From contig CAYZYK010000014.1 of the NCBI GenBank assembly GCA_964482615.1, positions 1 to 19,017 on the forward strand: DNA of 19,017 nucleotides, in the 5' to 3' direction. This document shows positions 1 to 7,094 of this stretch, piece after piece. The translations under genes and the position numbers were made by a program. The notes beneath the pieces are model-generated. The model was given only the letters and a program-made list of their open reading frames with translations. It was not told the DNA's origin and searched no databases. Each line of letters starts with the position of its first letter. The first letter of the stretch is position 1. Source of the stretch: CAYZYK01 sp964482615 (GTDB taxonomy: Bacteria > Patescibacteriota > Minisyncoccia > Minisyncoccales > CAYZYK01).

Positions 1-34
1 TTTTTGGGAGAAATTAGTTAGAATAAAACATATA

Positions 35-1249
35 ATGAAAACCAACCCAGAAAAAATTAAAGAAGTGTTAACCAGAGGCGTTGAGAAAGTTATCGAAAAG
101 AAAAGTTTAGAAAAAAAGTTAAAATCAGGTAAAAAACTGAGAATTAAACACGGCGTTGACCCCACCGGACCTAAGATTCATATTGGCAGAGCTATTCAAC
201 TCTGGAAATTAAAAAGTTTTCAGGAATTAGACCATAAAATAGTTTTAATAATTGGTGATTTCACAGCCCAAATTGGTGATGCTTCAGATAAACAAGCCAT
301 GAGAAAATCTCTCTTAAAGAAAGAGATAAAAAAGAATATGAAAGGTTACAAAAAGCAGATTGGCAAGATTTTAGATATGAAGAAAGTGGAACTTCATTAC
401 AACAGTGAATGGTTAAAGAAATTAAAAATAGAGGATCTATTAAAATTAGAAATGGAATTTACCGCCCAACAGATGATCCAAAGAAGAAACTTTAAAGAAA
501 GATGGGAGGGGGGTAAACCCATCGGTGTCCATGAATTAAATTATCCTTTGTTCCAGGGTTATGATTCTGTTGCTGTTAAAGCTGATGTTGAAATAGGAGG
601 TTATGACCAACTTTTCAACTTAAAAACAGGTAGAGACATCCAAAGAATATCTAACCAACCCCCCCAAGACATTATGACATCTGAAATGCTTTATGGTTTA
701 GATGGCAGAAAGATGTCAACAAGCTGGGGTAATGTGATAAACATTACAGAAAAACCAAAAGAGATGTACGGGAAAATAATGTCAATGAAAGATAAATTAA
801 TCCTGGACTATTTCAGATTGTGCACAAGAGTATCACAAGAAGAAATAAAGAAGATTGAAAAAGAATTAAAGAAAGGAACGCTTAACCCAAGAAACGCCAA
901 AGCAAGATTAGCAAAAAAGATAGTTGAGCTTTATCACAACAAAAAATCAGCACAAAAAGCAGAGAAAGAATTTAATCGAGTTTTCAAAGAAAAAGAATTA
1001 CCTTCTGAAATTCCAGTTTTTGAAACATCAAAAAAATCTTATCCCGTTTTAGATCTTCTTTATGATTCTAAACTTACTAGCTCAAAGAGCCAAGCAAAAA
1101 GGCTAATCCAGAGTAGGGGAGTAAAAATTAAAAAAACAGAAAAAGAAAAATTAAAAAAAATTAAAGATTGGCAAAAAGAATTAAAACTCAAAGGGGGTGA
1201 AATAATTAAAGTGGGGAAAAGAAGATTCAGAAAAATTAAACTAAAATAA
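35..1249 (+). CDS. tyrS: Tyrosyl-tRNA synthetase
   Basis: Class I aminoacyl-tRNA synthetase that charges tRNA-Tyr in the cytoplasm. The 404-residue length is typical. The HIGH-type ATP motif is HIGR at residues 49-52, inside a VDPTGPKIHIGR context characteristic of TyrRS. The second signature is KMSTS at residues 226-230 (a KMSKS variant). A C-terminal S4-like RNA-binding domain spans about residues 335-400 (YPVLDLLYDSKL...SQAKRLIQ). The central Tyr/adenylate-binding core with GYDSVAVKADVEIGGYDQ near residues 175-191 is intact. The ATG at 35 is the only sensible start; no Shine-Dalgarno precedes it, and a TAGAAT hexamer ten bases upstream could be a -10 element giving an almost leaderless mRNA. 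The upstream neighbour lies outside the window. Confidence 0.96.
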   Translation: MKTNPEKIKEVLTRGVEKVIEKKSLEKKLKSGKKLRIKHGVDPTGPKIHIGRAIQLWKLKSFQELDHKIVLIIGDFTAQIGDASDKQAMRKSLLKKEIKKNMKGYKKQIGKILDMKKVELHYNSEWLKKLKIEDLLKLEMEFTAQQMIQRRNFKERWEGGKPIGVHELNYPLFQGYDSVAVKADVEIGGYDQLFNLKTGRDIQRISNQPPQDIMTSEMLYGLDGRKMSTSWGNVINITEKPKEMYGKIMSMKDKLILDYFRLCTRVSQEEIKKIEKELKKGTLNPRNAKARLAKKIVELYHNKKSAQKAEKEFNRVFKEKELPSEIPVFETSKKSYPVLDLLYDSKLTSSKSQAKRLIQSRGVKIKKTEKEKLKKIKDWQKELKLKGGEIIKVGKRRFRKIKLK

Positions 1250-1374
1250 ACCCTTCTTTTTATGGAAATTGATCGGTGGTTTGTAAAAGGAAAAGTTCCT
1301 AGTAGAATATATAAAAGGATAATTTAATTAAAAAAGATTTAAAAAGTGTTTTTTATCAATAAAATTTGAGAATT

Positions 1375-1668
1375 ATGAAAAAGTTGGAAAAAATAAAAAG
1401 AAAATTAAAAAAATTAGAACCAATACTAAAAGAAAGGTTTAAGGTAAAAACAATCGGTATCTTTGGTTCTTATTTAAGAGGAGAAGAAAAAAGGGGAAGC
1501 GATATTGATATTTTAGTTGAATTTGAAAAAGAGGGCGATCTTTTTCATTTGGTTGGCCTCTCTTTATTTCTTGAAGAAAAACTTGGAAAGAAAGTAGATG
1601 TTGTATCAAAGAAAGCATTAAGAAGTGAAATTAAAGCCTCTGTTTTAAAAGAGGTGATTTCTTTATGA
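1375..1668 (+). CDS. Minimal nucleotidyltransferase (MNT), MntA-like antitoxin
   Basis: A 97-residue stand-alone MNT-fold nucleotidyltransferase. The signature GS-x10-DxD is complete: Gly31-Ser32 (GIFGSYLRG) followed by Asp43 and Asp45 (SDIDILVEF), with a probable third acidic residue at Asp75 (KKVDVV). In the HEPN-MNT toxin-antitoxin family such proteins neutralise the HEPN RNase by nucleotidylating it. A TTG at 1366 would add MRI, but I prefer the ATG at 1375 because it sits in the AATTATG context shared by most starts here, with a TAAAAT hexamer nine bases upstream. The TGA stop overlaps the ATG of the HEPN remnant (ATGA), the usual operon arrangement. The antitoxin is intact while its partner is truncated, so its present function is doubtful. 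Confidence 0.82.
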   Translation: MKKLEKIKRKLKKLEPILKERFKVKTIGIFGSYLRGEEKRGSDIDILVEFEKEGDLFHLVGLSLFLEEKLGKKVDVVSKKALRSEIKASVLKEVISL

Positions 1669-1835
1669 AAAGAAATTACACCATTTATTTAAAAGATGTT
1701 TTAGAAGCCATAAAAAGTATTGAGGAATTTACTAAAAATATTAGTTTCAAGGAATTTAGACAGGATGACAAAACTGTTAGCGCGGTTATAAGAAAATTTG
1801 AAATTATGGGTGAAGCCACAAAAAAGACTAGATAA
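1665..1835 (+). pseudogene. Truncated HEPN-domain (HepT-like) toxin remnant
   Basis: The ATG overlaps the MNT stop codon. The 56-residue product begins like HepT/DUF86 HEPN proteins: MKRNYTIYLKDVLEAIKSIE, then a conserved-looking VIRKFEIMGEATK helix at about residues 41-53. It then stops after KKTR. Family members are usually about 110-140 residues and carry their RX4-6H RNase motif in the missing C-terminal half, so this copy should be catalytically dead. The sequence after about 1816-1828 belongs to a different gene in another frame, indicating a deletion junction rather than a simple stop mutation. The family assignment rests on sequence resemblance and on the MNT neighbour. Confidence 0.72.
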
Positions 1836-2327
1836 AGGCAACATAGAATATATATTAACTGGGGGATTAGCTGTAAGTTACTGGGGATTCCCCAGAACCA
1901 CCCATGATGTTGATATTGTCATTAAAGCCAAAGAAAAGGATGAAGATAAGATCATTAAACTATTTAAAAAAGATTTCTATATTTCACTTAGAGCAGTAAA
2001 AGAAGCAATTGAAAATGAATTTACTTTCAATATTATTCACCAGAAAAGCGGCCTAAAAATAGATTTTTGGTTAAAGAAAAAAGGCCCCTTCGGGGATTCA
2101 GAATTCAAAAGGAGGCAGAAAAAGAAAATATTCAATAAAGATATCTATATTATTCCCCAGAAGATCTCATTCTCTGCAAGCTAATGGGGTTTAAAGAAAC
2201 ATCTTCTTCTCTGAAATTGAGAGATGCAAAATCAATTTTAAAAACCACAAAAGTTGATTTAAAATACCTTGAAAAATGGGCAAAAAAACAATCAACAATT
2301 AAAATTTTAAAGGAGATAAAAGATTAA
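1798..2327 (+). pseudogene. Broken nucleotidyltransferase (AbiEii/DUF6036-like), 5'-truncated and frameshifted
   Basis: The first reading frame (open from 1798, homologous-looking from about 1828) encodes LDKGNIEYILTGGLAVSYWG then FPRTTHDVDIVIKA, the GG...DxD signature of larger nucleotidyltransferases with a cognate N-terminus missing. It stops at 2184. The continuation is in the next frame: from the CCCC run at 2155-2158 the shifted frame reads PEDLILCKLMGFKETSSSLK and runs to the TAA at 2325-2327, ending in LKEIKD. One base missing at this C-run would join both parts into one protein of roughly 165 residues. The only upstream start (TTG 1798) lies inside the HEPN remnant, so the native 5' end appears deleted. 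Related proteins include AbiE-type antiphage/toxin components, but I would not assign that role. Confidence 0.75.
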
Positions 2328-2333
2328 CGAATT

Positions 2334-3734
2334 ATGCAAAGATTCTTAAACAAAGAAACAGTAAAATACATCAACGGGGAAGTTAAGGTTGCAGGATGGG
2401 TCAACAAAATTAGATCCCACGGTAAAATTATCTTCTGTGATCTTAGAGATATAACGGGTATTTTACAGTTAGTTTTCACCCAAAAAAACAAAGAGCTTTA
2501 CAAAACAGCCCAAAAGCTGAGACCAGAATGGGTAATTGAAGTTTCGGGTAAAATAAACAAAAGACCGAAAAAAATGGAAAACCCGGATTTGGAAACGGGA
2601 AAAGTTGAACTTGAAGTTAAAGAAATAGAGGTTTTTTCAGAAACAGAAACACCGCCCATTCCTATTAATGGAGATGGTTACAAAATAGCAGAAGAAAAAA
2701 GATTAAAATACCGCTATCTTGACCTGAGAAGAAAAAGAATGAGAAAGAACCTCAAGAAAAGACAAGAAACAATCCAGTTTATGCGAGAGTTTCTTCAAAA
2801 AAAAGGCTTTCTTGAAATTGAAACACCAATATTAACAAAATCAACCCCAGAGGGAGCACGTGATTTCTTAGTCCCTTCAAGACTTTATCCCGGAAAATTC
2901 TATGCTTTACCCCAATCACCCCAACAATACAAACAGCTTTTACAGGTAGCTGGGATAGAAAAATATTTCCAGATAGCTCGCTGTTTCCGCGATGAAGACC
3001 CCAGAGCAGATCGTCAGCCAGAATTCACCCAGCTTGATTTTGAAATGTCTTTTGTCAATCAAGATGATATTTTAAATTTAACAGAAGAGCTTTACATTGG
3101 TTTAATTGAAAAAGTTTTCCCAAAAAAGAAAATAGCAAAAACACCCTTCCCTCGCTTAAAATACAAGGATGTGATGAAAAAATACAAAACTGACCGCCCC
3201 GATTTAAGAGAAAACAAAAAAAACAAAGATATTTTAGCTTTCTGTTTTGTAACTAACTTTCCTATGTTTGAGTGGAAAGAAAGTGACAAAAAGTGGGGTG
3301 CTATGCATCATCCTTTCACCAGGCCACAAACAGAAAATGTTGAGAAAATAAAAAAGAAACCAGAAAACGTTTTGGCTTTCCAATATGATCTAGTTTTGAA
3401 CGGTGAAGAAATAGGTGGGGGAAGCTTAAGGTCTTACAAACCAGACATTCTTGAAGCTGTGTTTGAGGTTTTAGGACATACAAAAGAAGATATTCAAAAG
3501 AAATTCGGTCATCTTTTTGAAGCTTTCAAATATGGAGTTCCCCCTCACGGTGGAATAGCCCCCGGAATAGACAGATTTTTAGCTATTGCCTTGGGAGAAC
3601 CAAATATCAGGGAGGTCATTGCTTTTCCCAAAACAGGGGACAACAGGGGCTTGATGATGAAGGTTCCAGCTAAAGTAACAAAAGAACAACTAAAAGAGCT
3701 TGGCTTGGAGATAAAAAAGAAAAAGAAAACCTAA
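2334..3734 (+). CDS. aspS: Aspartyl-tRNA synthetase lacking the GAD insertion
   Basis: Class IIb synthetase that charges tRNA-Asp (possibly also tRNA-Asn). N-terminal OB-fold anticodon-binding domain at about residues 15-105; catalytic core from about 120. Motif 1 is around FLEIETPILTKSTPEGARD (159-177), motif 2 is FRDEDPRADRQPEFTQLD (218-235) and motif 3 is GIAPGIDRFLAIAL (407-420). The bacterial signature EIGGGSLR (359-366) is present. The protein is 466 residues against about 590 for typical bacterial enzymes: the GAD domain that normally sits between the PDLR segment (289-292) and FPMFEW (309-314) is replaced by some fifteen residues. His29 occupies the position that is His in non-discriminating enzymes. 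Start ATG has the common AATTATG context and no Shine-Dalgarno. Confidence 0.95.
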   Translation: MQRFLNKETVKYINGEVKVAGWVNKIRSHGKIIFCDLRDITGILQLVFTQKNKELYKTAQKLRPEWVIEVSGKINKRPKKMENPDLETGKVELEVKEIEVFSETETPPIPINGDGYKIAEEKRLKYRYLDLRRKRMRKNLKKRQETIQFMREFLQKKGFLEIETPILTKSTPEGARDFLVPSRLYPGKFYALPQSPQQYKQLLQVAGIEKYFQIARCFRDEDPRADRQPEFTQLDFEMSFVNQDDILNLTEELYIGLIEKVFPKKKIAKTPFPRLKYKDVMKKYKTDRPDLRENKKNKDILAFCFVTNFPMFEWKESDKKWGAMHHPFTRPQTENVEKIKKKPENVLAFQYDLVLNGEEIGGGSLRSYKPDILEAVFEVLGHTKEDIQKKFGHLFEAFKYGVPPHGGIAPGIDRFLAIALGEPNIREVIAFPKTGDNRGLMMKVPAKVTKEQLKELGLEIKKKKKT

Positions 3735-3738
3735 CTTT

Positions 3739-4710
3739 ATGAAGTCAAAAAAAATTATAATTTTATTGGGCTTGTTTTTATTCTTTCTAGCTTTCGGTCT
3801 GGGAATGAAAGCTCTTCAAAGACCCTTTGAGGCTCTTTTTTTACAAAAAATAACTAGAGAACAAGGAATAACAATAAAGCAGATACCCAAACTACCCGAT
3901 TTTCTGAATCCTGTCAGGAATTGGGAAGTGGGAGAACTTGAAGTTAATTCAACTGTTGCTTTGGCAGCTGAAATTGATTCTAAGGGTAATGTAAAATATC
4001 TTTTCAGGAAATTAGAAAAAGAAAAAATGCCAATAGCAAGCTTAACTAAATTAATGACAGCTTTGGTTGTCTTAAAAGATTATGATTTGTCTCAGAGAGT
4101 TAAAATAAGCAAGAAAGCATTCAATCAAAAAGAAGATAGAGGAGAGTTAAAAGAAGGAGATGTTTTTTCAGCAAAAGACCTTCTTTATATAACTTTGATA
4201 GAATCAAGCAATGATGCTGCTTTTGCTTTAAGTGAAATTAAAGGAGAGAAAGAATTTGTTGATTTAATGAATCTTGAAGCAAAAAAATTAGCTTTACGAA
4301 ACACCTATTTTAGCAATCCGACTGGTCTTGATCCTACTTATTCAACTACCACCCCAACAGCCACAATAAATTATTCAACAGGGGAAGATTTAGTAAAATT
4401 AATTCAGCATTTATTAAAAAACTATCCCTTAGTTTGGGAAATACTTTCTGAAAAAGAATACAATCTTTATACCCCAAAAGGAGATTTCCATCATAAACTA
4501 GAAACAACAAACGAACTTTTAGAAGAATTCCCAGAAATAATAGGTGGAAAAACGGGTTGGACAAAAAGAGCAGGGGGGTGTTTAATTTCTGTTTTGGAAA
4601 GTCCAGTAAATAACAAATTTTTAATAATTTTAGTTTTAAACTCTCCTAACAGATTTGAAGAAACGAAAAAGATTATTAACTGGACTAAAAAAGCCTATAA
4701 ATGGTATTAA
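3739..4710 (+). CDS. D-alanyl-D-alanine carboxypeptidase (peptidase S11, PBP5-like)
   Basis: Penicillin-binding-protein-type serine peptidase that removes the terminal D-Ala of peptidoglycan stem peptides outside the membrane. Residues 5-25 form a hydrophobic signal anchor. The three active-site motifs are intact: SxxK as SLTK (Ser101, Lys104), SxN as SSN (156-158) and KTG (271-273) in GGKTGWTKRAGG. The usual C-terminal amphipathic anchor domain of DacA/PBP5 is absent at 323 residues, so membrane attachment probably depends on the N-terminal segment. It starts four bases after the aspS stop (TAACTTTATG), implying coupled translation, and its stop is followed by mraY in a TAAATTATG junction. 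A DacB/DacF naming distinction cannot be made from the sequence. Confidence 0.93.
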   Translation: MKSKKIIILLGLFLFFLAFGLGMKALQRPFEALFLQKITREQGITIKQIPKLPDFLNPVRNWEVGELEVNSTVALAAEIDSKGNVKYLFRKLEKEKMPIASLTKLMTALVVLKDYDLSQRVKISKKAFNQKEDRGELKEGDVFSAKDLLYITLIESSNDAAFALSEIKGEKEFVDLMNLEAKKLALRNTYFSNPTGLDPTYSTTTPTATINYSTGEDLVKLIQHLLKNYPLVWEILSEKEYNLYTPKGDFHHKLETTNELLEEFPEIIGGKTGWTKRAGGCLISVLESPVNNKFLIILVLNSPNRFEETKKIINWTKKAYKWY

Positions 4711-4713
4711 ATT

Positions 4714-5775
4714 ATGCCCTCATTTGGTGTTGATGTAATTAAAATTTTCGTTTTAGCTACAACAGCTTCTGTTTTAGCTATTCTTTGGACTCCTCTATTA
4801 ACCCATTTCCTTTACAAGTACAAACTATGGAAAAAGGAAGCAAGAAAAAAAACAATAACGGGGAAAGAAGCTACTGTTTTTTATAATCTCCATAAAGAAA
4901 GAGAAATAAAAGCACCTCGTTTTGGGGGACTTTTGATTTGGGTAACAACTGTTTTGATAATATACCTTTTTTATTTCCTATCCAAAATTTCAGACAACTT
5001 CTGGTTAAATACCTTAAACTTTCTTTCAAGAGCAGAAACATGGTTACCTCTTTTTACTTTAGTTGTAGCTTCAATAGTTGGATTTGCTGATGATTTCTTG
5101 CAAGTTTTCGGCAAGGGAAAATATGTTGCTGGCGGTATGACCTTCACCAGGAGATTGTTAATTGTAACAATAATAGGTCTTGTTGGGGGCTGGTGGTTCT
5201 ATTACAAACTAGGTTGGGACTATATTCACATTCCTTTGCTGGGAAACTTTCCAATCGGTATCTGGTACATACCTCTTTTTGTTATAGTTACCCTAGCTTC
5301 TTGGTCAGGTGGTATAGTTGATGGTTTAGATGGTTTAGCTGGAGGAGTTTTTGCTGCTATTTTTGGTGCTTTCTGTGTCATTGCTCTTTGGCAGGGAAAA
5401 GTTGATTTGGCCAGCTTCTGTGGAGTGATTGCCGGAACTTTATTTGCTTTTTTGTGGTTCAACATTCCACCTGCTCGTTTCTATATGGGAGAAACGGGAA
5501 TATTAGGATTAACTACAACTTTAGCTGTTGTTGCCTTTTTAACTGATTCTATTGTTGTTTTACCTATTATTGCTGGAATATTGGTCTTGGAATCTGGTTC
5601 ATCAATATTGCAGCTTCTATCAAAAAAATTCAGAAAAAAGAAGCTCTTTCGCTGTGCTCCGATTCACCATCATTTTGAAGATCTTGGTTGGCCATCTTAC
5701 AAAGTAACAATGAGATTTTGGGTAATTGGAATTGTTTTGGCCATTGTGGGAACGGCTATTCGCTTGCTGGAATAA
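4714..5775 (+). CDS. mraY: Phospho-N-acetylmuramoyl-pentapeptide transferase (MraY)
   Basis: Integral membrane enzyme transferring phospho-MurNAc-pentapeptide from UDP to undecaprenyl phosphate, giving lipid I. About ten TM helices are visible over 353 residues. Family motifs: GFADD (Asp126-Asp127), GGIVDGLDGLAGG (199-211), FNIPPARFYMGETG (249-262) and the PIHHHFE triple His (318-320) followed by GWPS and RFW. Two departures stand out. The normally invariant Asp of the MGD motif is Glu260 (codon GAA), and the usual PTMGG element near the N-terminus reads APRFGG (67-72). Both look like lineage variation in an otherwise well preserved enzyme. The gene is three bases from the upstream carboxypeptidase stop and is followed by the GC-rich insert rather than by murD. 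Confidence 0.95.
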   Translation: MPSFGVDVIKIFVLATTASVLAILWTPLLTHFLYKYKLWKKEARKKTITGKEATVFYNLHKEREIKAPRFGGLLIWVTTVLIIYLFYFLSKISDNFWLNTLNFLSRAETWLPLFTLVVASIVGFADDFLQVFGKGKYVAGGMTFTRRLLIVTIIGLVGGWWFYYKLGWDYIHIPLLGNFPIGIWYIPLFVIVTLASWSGGIVDGLDGLAGGVFAAIFGAFCVIALWQGKVDLASFCGVIAGTLFAFLWFNIPPARFYMGETGILGLTTTLAVVAFLTDSIVVLPIIAGILVLESGSSILQLLSKKFRKKKLFRCAPIHHHFEDLGWPSYKVTMRFWVIGIVLAIVGTAIRLLE

Positions 5776-5806
5776 ATAATTCAACTGTTTTTTGAAAAAA
5801 AAGAAG

Positions 5807-5845
5807 AAGGCCTCGTGCAAAAGCTATGCTTTCGCACGAGACCTT
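5807..5845 (-). terminator. Intrinsic terminator for the minus-strand GC-rich cassette gene
   Basis: Arms 5812-5824 and 5828-5840 form a 13-bp stem with one mismatch around a TAT loop, extended by AAGG/CCTT at the outer ends after one mismatch. Read on the minus strand, the stem is followed by a T-rich run (complement of the A-rich 5794-5808), the polarity of a rho-independent terminator for the gene ending at 5901. On the + strand there is no T-run, so it is not an obvious mraY terminator, although the hairpin could still stabilise that transcript's 3' end. Confidence 0.75.
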
Positions 5846-5900
5846 TGTCCAAGAAATCAAGGATTCCAACAAGAGTTAGAAGCCCAAGATTCCAAGAACC

Positions 5901-6164
5901 CTACTTGCGGACGGCGGCGAAACGCCACCTCTCATCCCAGCCACTCTCGAGCCAGTAAAGGCTCAGGAAGCGCCCAGCACCGCTCCAGTGCAGACCCGGA
6001 ACGTTGCGGTTGCCATCCGGGTCCTGCCAAACCGAGCCGAGGACAGTTATGGGAAATTCTTCTCCAAGTTCCGGGTGGGTAGCACCCAGAGCCAAGAGTT
6101 CCTTGATTCGGGCAGGTCGGTAACCTGCCTTGTCTATTTTGGAGATAACCCGTTCTGAGGTCAT
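5901..6164 (-). CDS. Small GC-rich hypothetical protein (YRPA...FAAVRK type)
   Basis: An 87-residue protein of unknown function with no TM segment. It contains MTSERVISKIDKAGYRPARI at the N-terminus, a PELGEEFPITVLGSVWQDPDG centre, and a Trp/Tyr/Gly-rich tail ending RFAAVRK. From memory only, this pattern resembles small proteins that recur in several Patescibacteria genomes; I cannot confirm that here. The local G+C is strikingly higher than in all neighbours (many GCC, CGG, CTG codons). The same frame stays open upstream of the ATG as TWFDEAEATLFRFKKT back to a TAA near 6220, with no start codon, so this copy may have lost its 5' end. It opposes the cell-wall genes and has its own terminator downstream. 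No Shine-Dalgarno is seen. Confidence 0.6.
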   Translation of the reverse strand: MTSERVISKIDKAGYRPARIKELLALGATHPELGEEFPITVLGSVWQDPDGNRNVPGLHWSGAGRFLSLYWLESGWDERWRFAAVRK

Positions 6165-6241
6165 CGTCTTTTTAAAACGGAAGAGGGTGGCTTCCGCTTC
6201 GTCAAACCAAGTTTCTGTCTTTTAAAAACAAAAAAATTTGA

Positions 6242-6253
6242 TATACTTAAATT
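6242..6253 (+). promoter_or_regulatory. Probable -10 element for leaderless murI transcript
   Basis: TATACT at 6242-6247 lies exactly six bases before the murI ATG, so transcription would begin at or next to the start codon. No good -35 hexamer is visible and no Shine-Dalgarno exists. The spacing is observed; leaderless expression is inferred. Confidence 0.45.
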
Positions 6254-7045
6254 ATGATAGGAATATTTGACTCCGGTGTCGGAGGATTAACAATTGTAAA
6301 ACAAGTTTTTAAGTATTTACCAAAATACCAAATTATTTATTTCGGCGATACGGCTCATCTTCCATACGGAACAAAAGGAAAAAGAGTTGTAAAAGAATTC
6401 TCAGAAAAAATTGTAAATTGGCTCCTCAAGAAAGGAGCCAAGATAATTGTTATTGCTTGTCACACATCTTCTGCTTGGGCCTCAGATTCTTTGAAAGAAA
6501 AATTCAGCAACATACCTGTTTTTGAAATGATAACTCCGGTAGTAAAAGAAGTTTTAGAAGACAAAAACATCAAGAAGATAGGAATAATAGGAACCCCAGG
6601 GACGATAAAAAGTAAATCTTATCAAAAAAAACTTTTAGATAAAAAACCCGATCTAAAAGTTTACTCAAAAGCCTGCCCCTTGTTTGTTCCTTTGGTTGAA
6701 GAAGGATGGATAAACAGAGAGGAAACAAAAAAAATAGCAGAAGATTATTTAACCCCAATAAAAAAGAAGGGGATTGATGCTTTAGTTTTGGCTTGTACCC
6801 ACTATCCTTTACTTGAAAAAACAATAAAAGAAATAATGGGCAAAAAAGTTAAAATAATAAATCCAGCTCAAAGTTTAGCTGGAGAATTAAAAATGTTTTT
6901 GAAAAAAAATCCTGATATTATTTCAAAACTTAAAGTAGGGGACAATCATCAATTCTTTTTCAGCGACGAACCTTATCATTTAAAAAAACTAAGCAAGCTT
7001 GCTTTAAGAAAAGAGATTGAAGGAGAAATAATAAACCCTTTTTAA
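6254..7045 (+). CDS. murI: Glutamate racemase
   Basis: Cytoplasmic cofactor-independent racemase that makes D-glutamate, the substrate MurD adds to UDP-MurNAc-L-Ala. The 263-residue length is normal. The N-terminus carries GIFDSGVGGLTIVKQV with the Asp-Ser substrate residues, then FGDTAHLPYG (30-39). The two catalytic cysteines are present: Cys69 in IACHTSSA and Cys181 in LACTHYPLL, with His183 beside it. The first cysteine motif is usually ACNT; here the Asn is His70. The gene follows the GC-rich insert, is preceded by its own possible -10 element, and is followed by a candidate RNA gene, so it may be transcribed separately from mraY and murD. Confidence 0.95.
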   Translation: MIGIFDSGVGGLTIVKQVFKYLPKYQIIYFGDTAHLPYGTKGKRVVKEFSEKIVNWLLKKGAKIIVIACHTSSAWASDSLKEKFSNIPVFEMITPVVKEVLEDKNIKKIGIIGTPGTIKSKSYQKKLLDKKPDLKVYSKACPLFVPLVEEGWINREETKKIAEDYLTPIKKKGIDALVLACTHYPLLEKTIKEIMGKKVKIINPAQSLAGELKMFLKKNPDIISKLKVGDNHQFFFSDEPYHLKKLSKLALRKEIEGEIINPF

Positions 7046-7059
7046 AAAAAACAAAAAAC

Positions 7060-7088
7060 TTGACAAGATTCTACAAGTTTATTAAGAT
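7060..7088 (+). promoter_or_regulatory. Sigma70-type promoter for candidate RNA 1
   Basis: A perfect -35 TTGACA at 7060-7065 is separated by 17 bases from TAAGAT at 7083-7088, predicting a start near 7095. It lies 15 bases after murI ends and points to the structured region at 7116-7326. Confidence 0.7.
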
Positions 7089-7094
7089 ACTCTC

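Noticed and set aside
31..36. TATAAT overlapping the tyrS start codon
   Set aside because: A -10 element there would place the transcript start inside the gene; TATAATG is simply the AT-rich start context.
1262..1327. 21-codon ORF (MEIDRWFVKGKVPSRIYKRI...) after tyrS
   Set aside because: Too short, with no supporting motif, initiation signal or terminator; indistinguishable from chance.
5792..6082. 96-codon + strand ORF through the GC-rich cassette
   Set aside because: It lies opposite the minus-strand gene and runs through the terminator hairpin; its composition is a by-product of GC-rich codons on the other strand.
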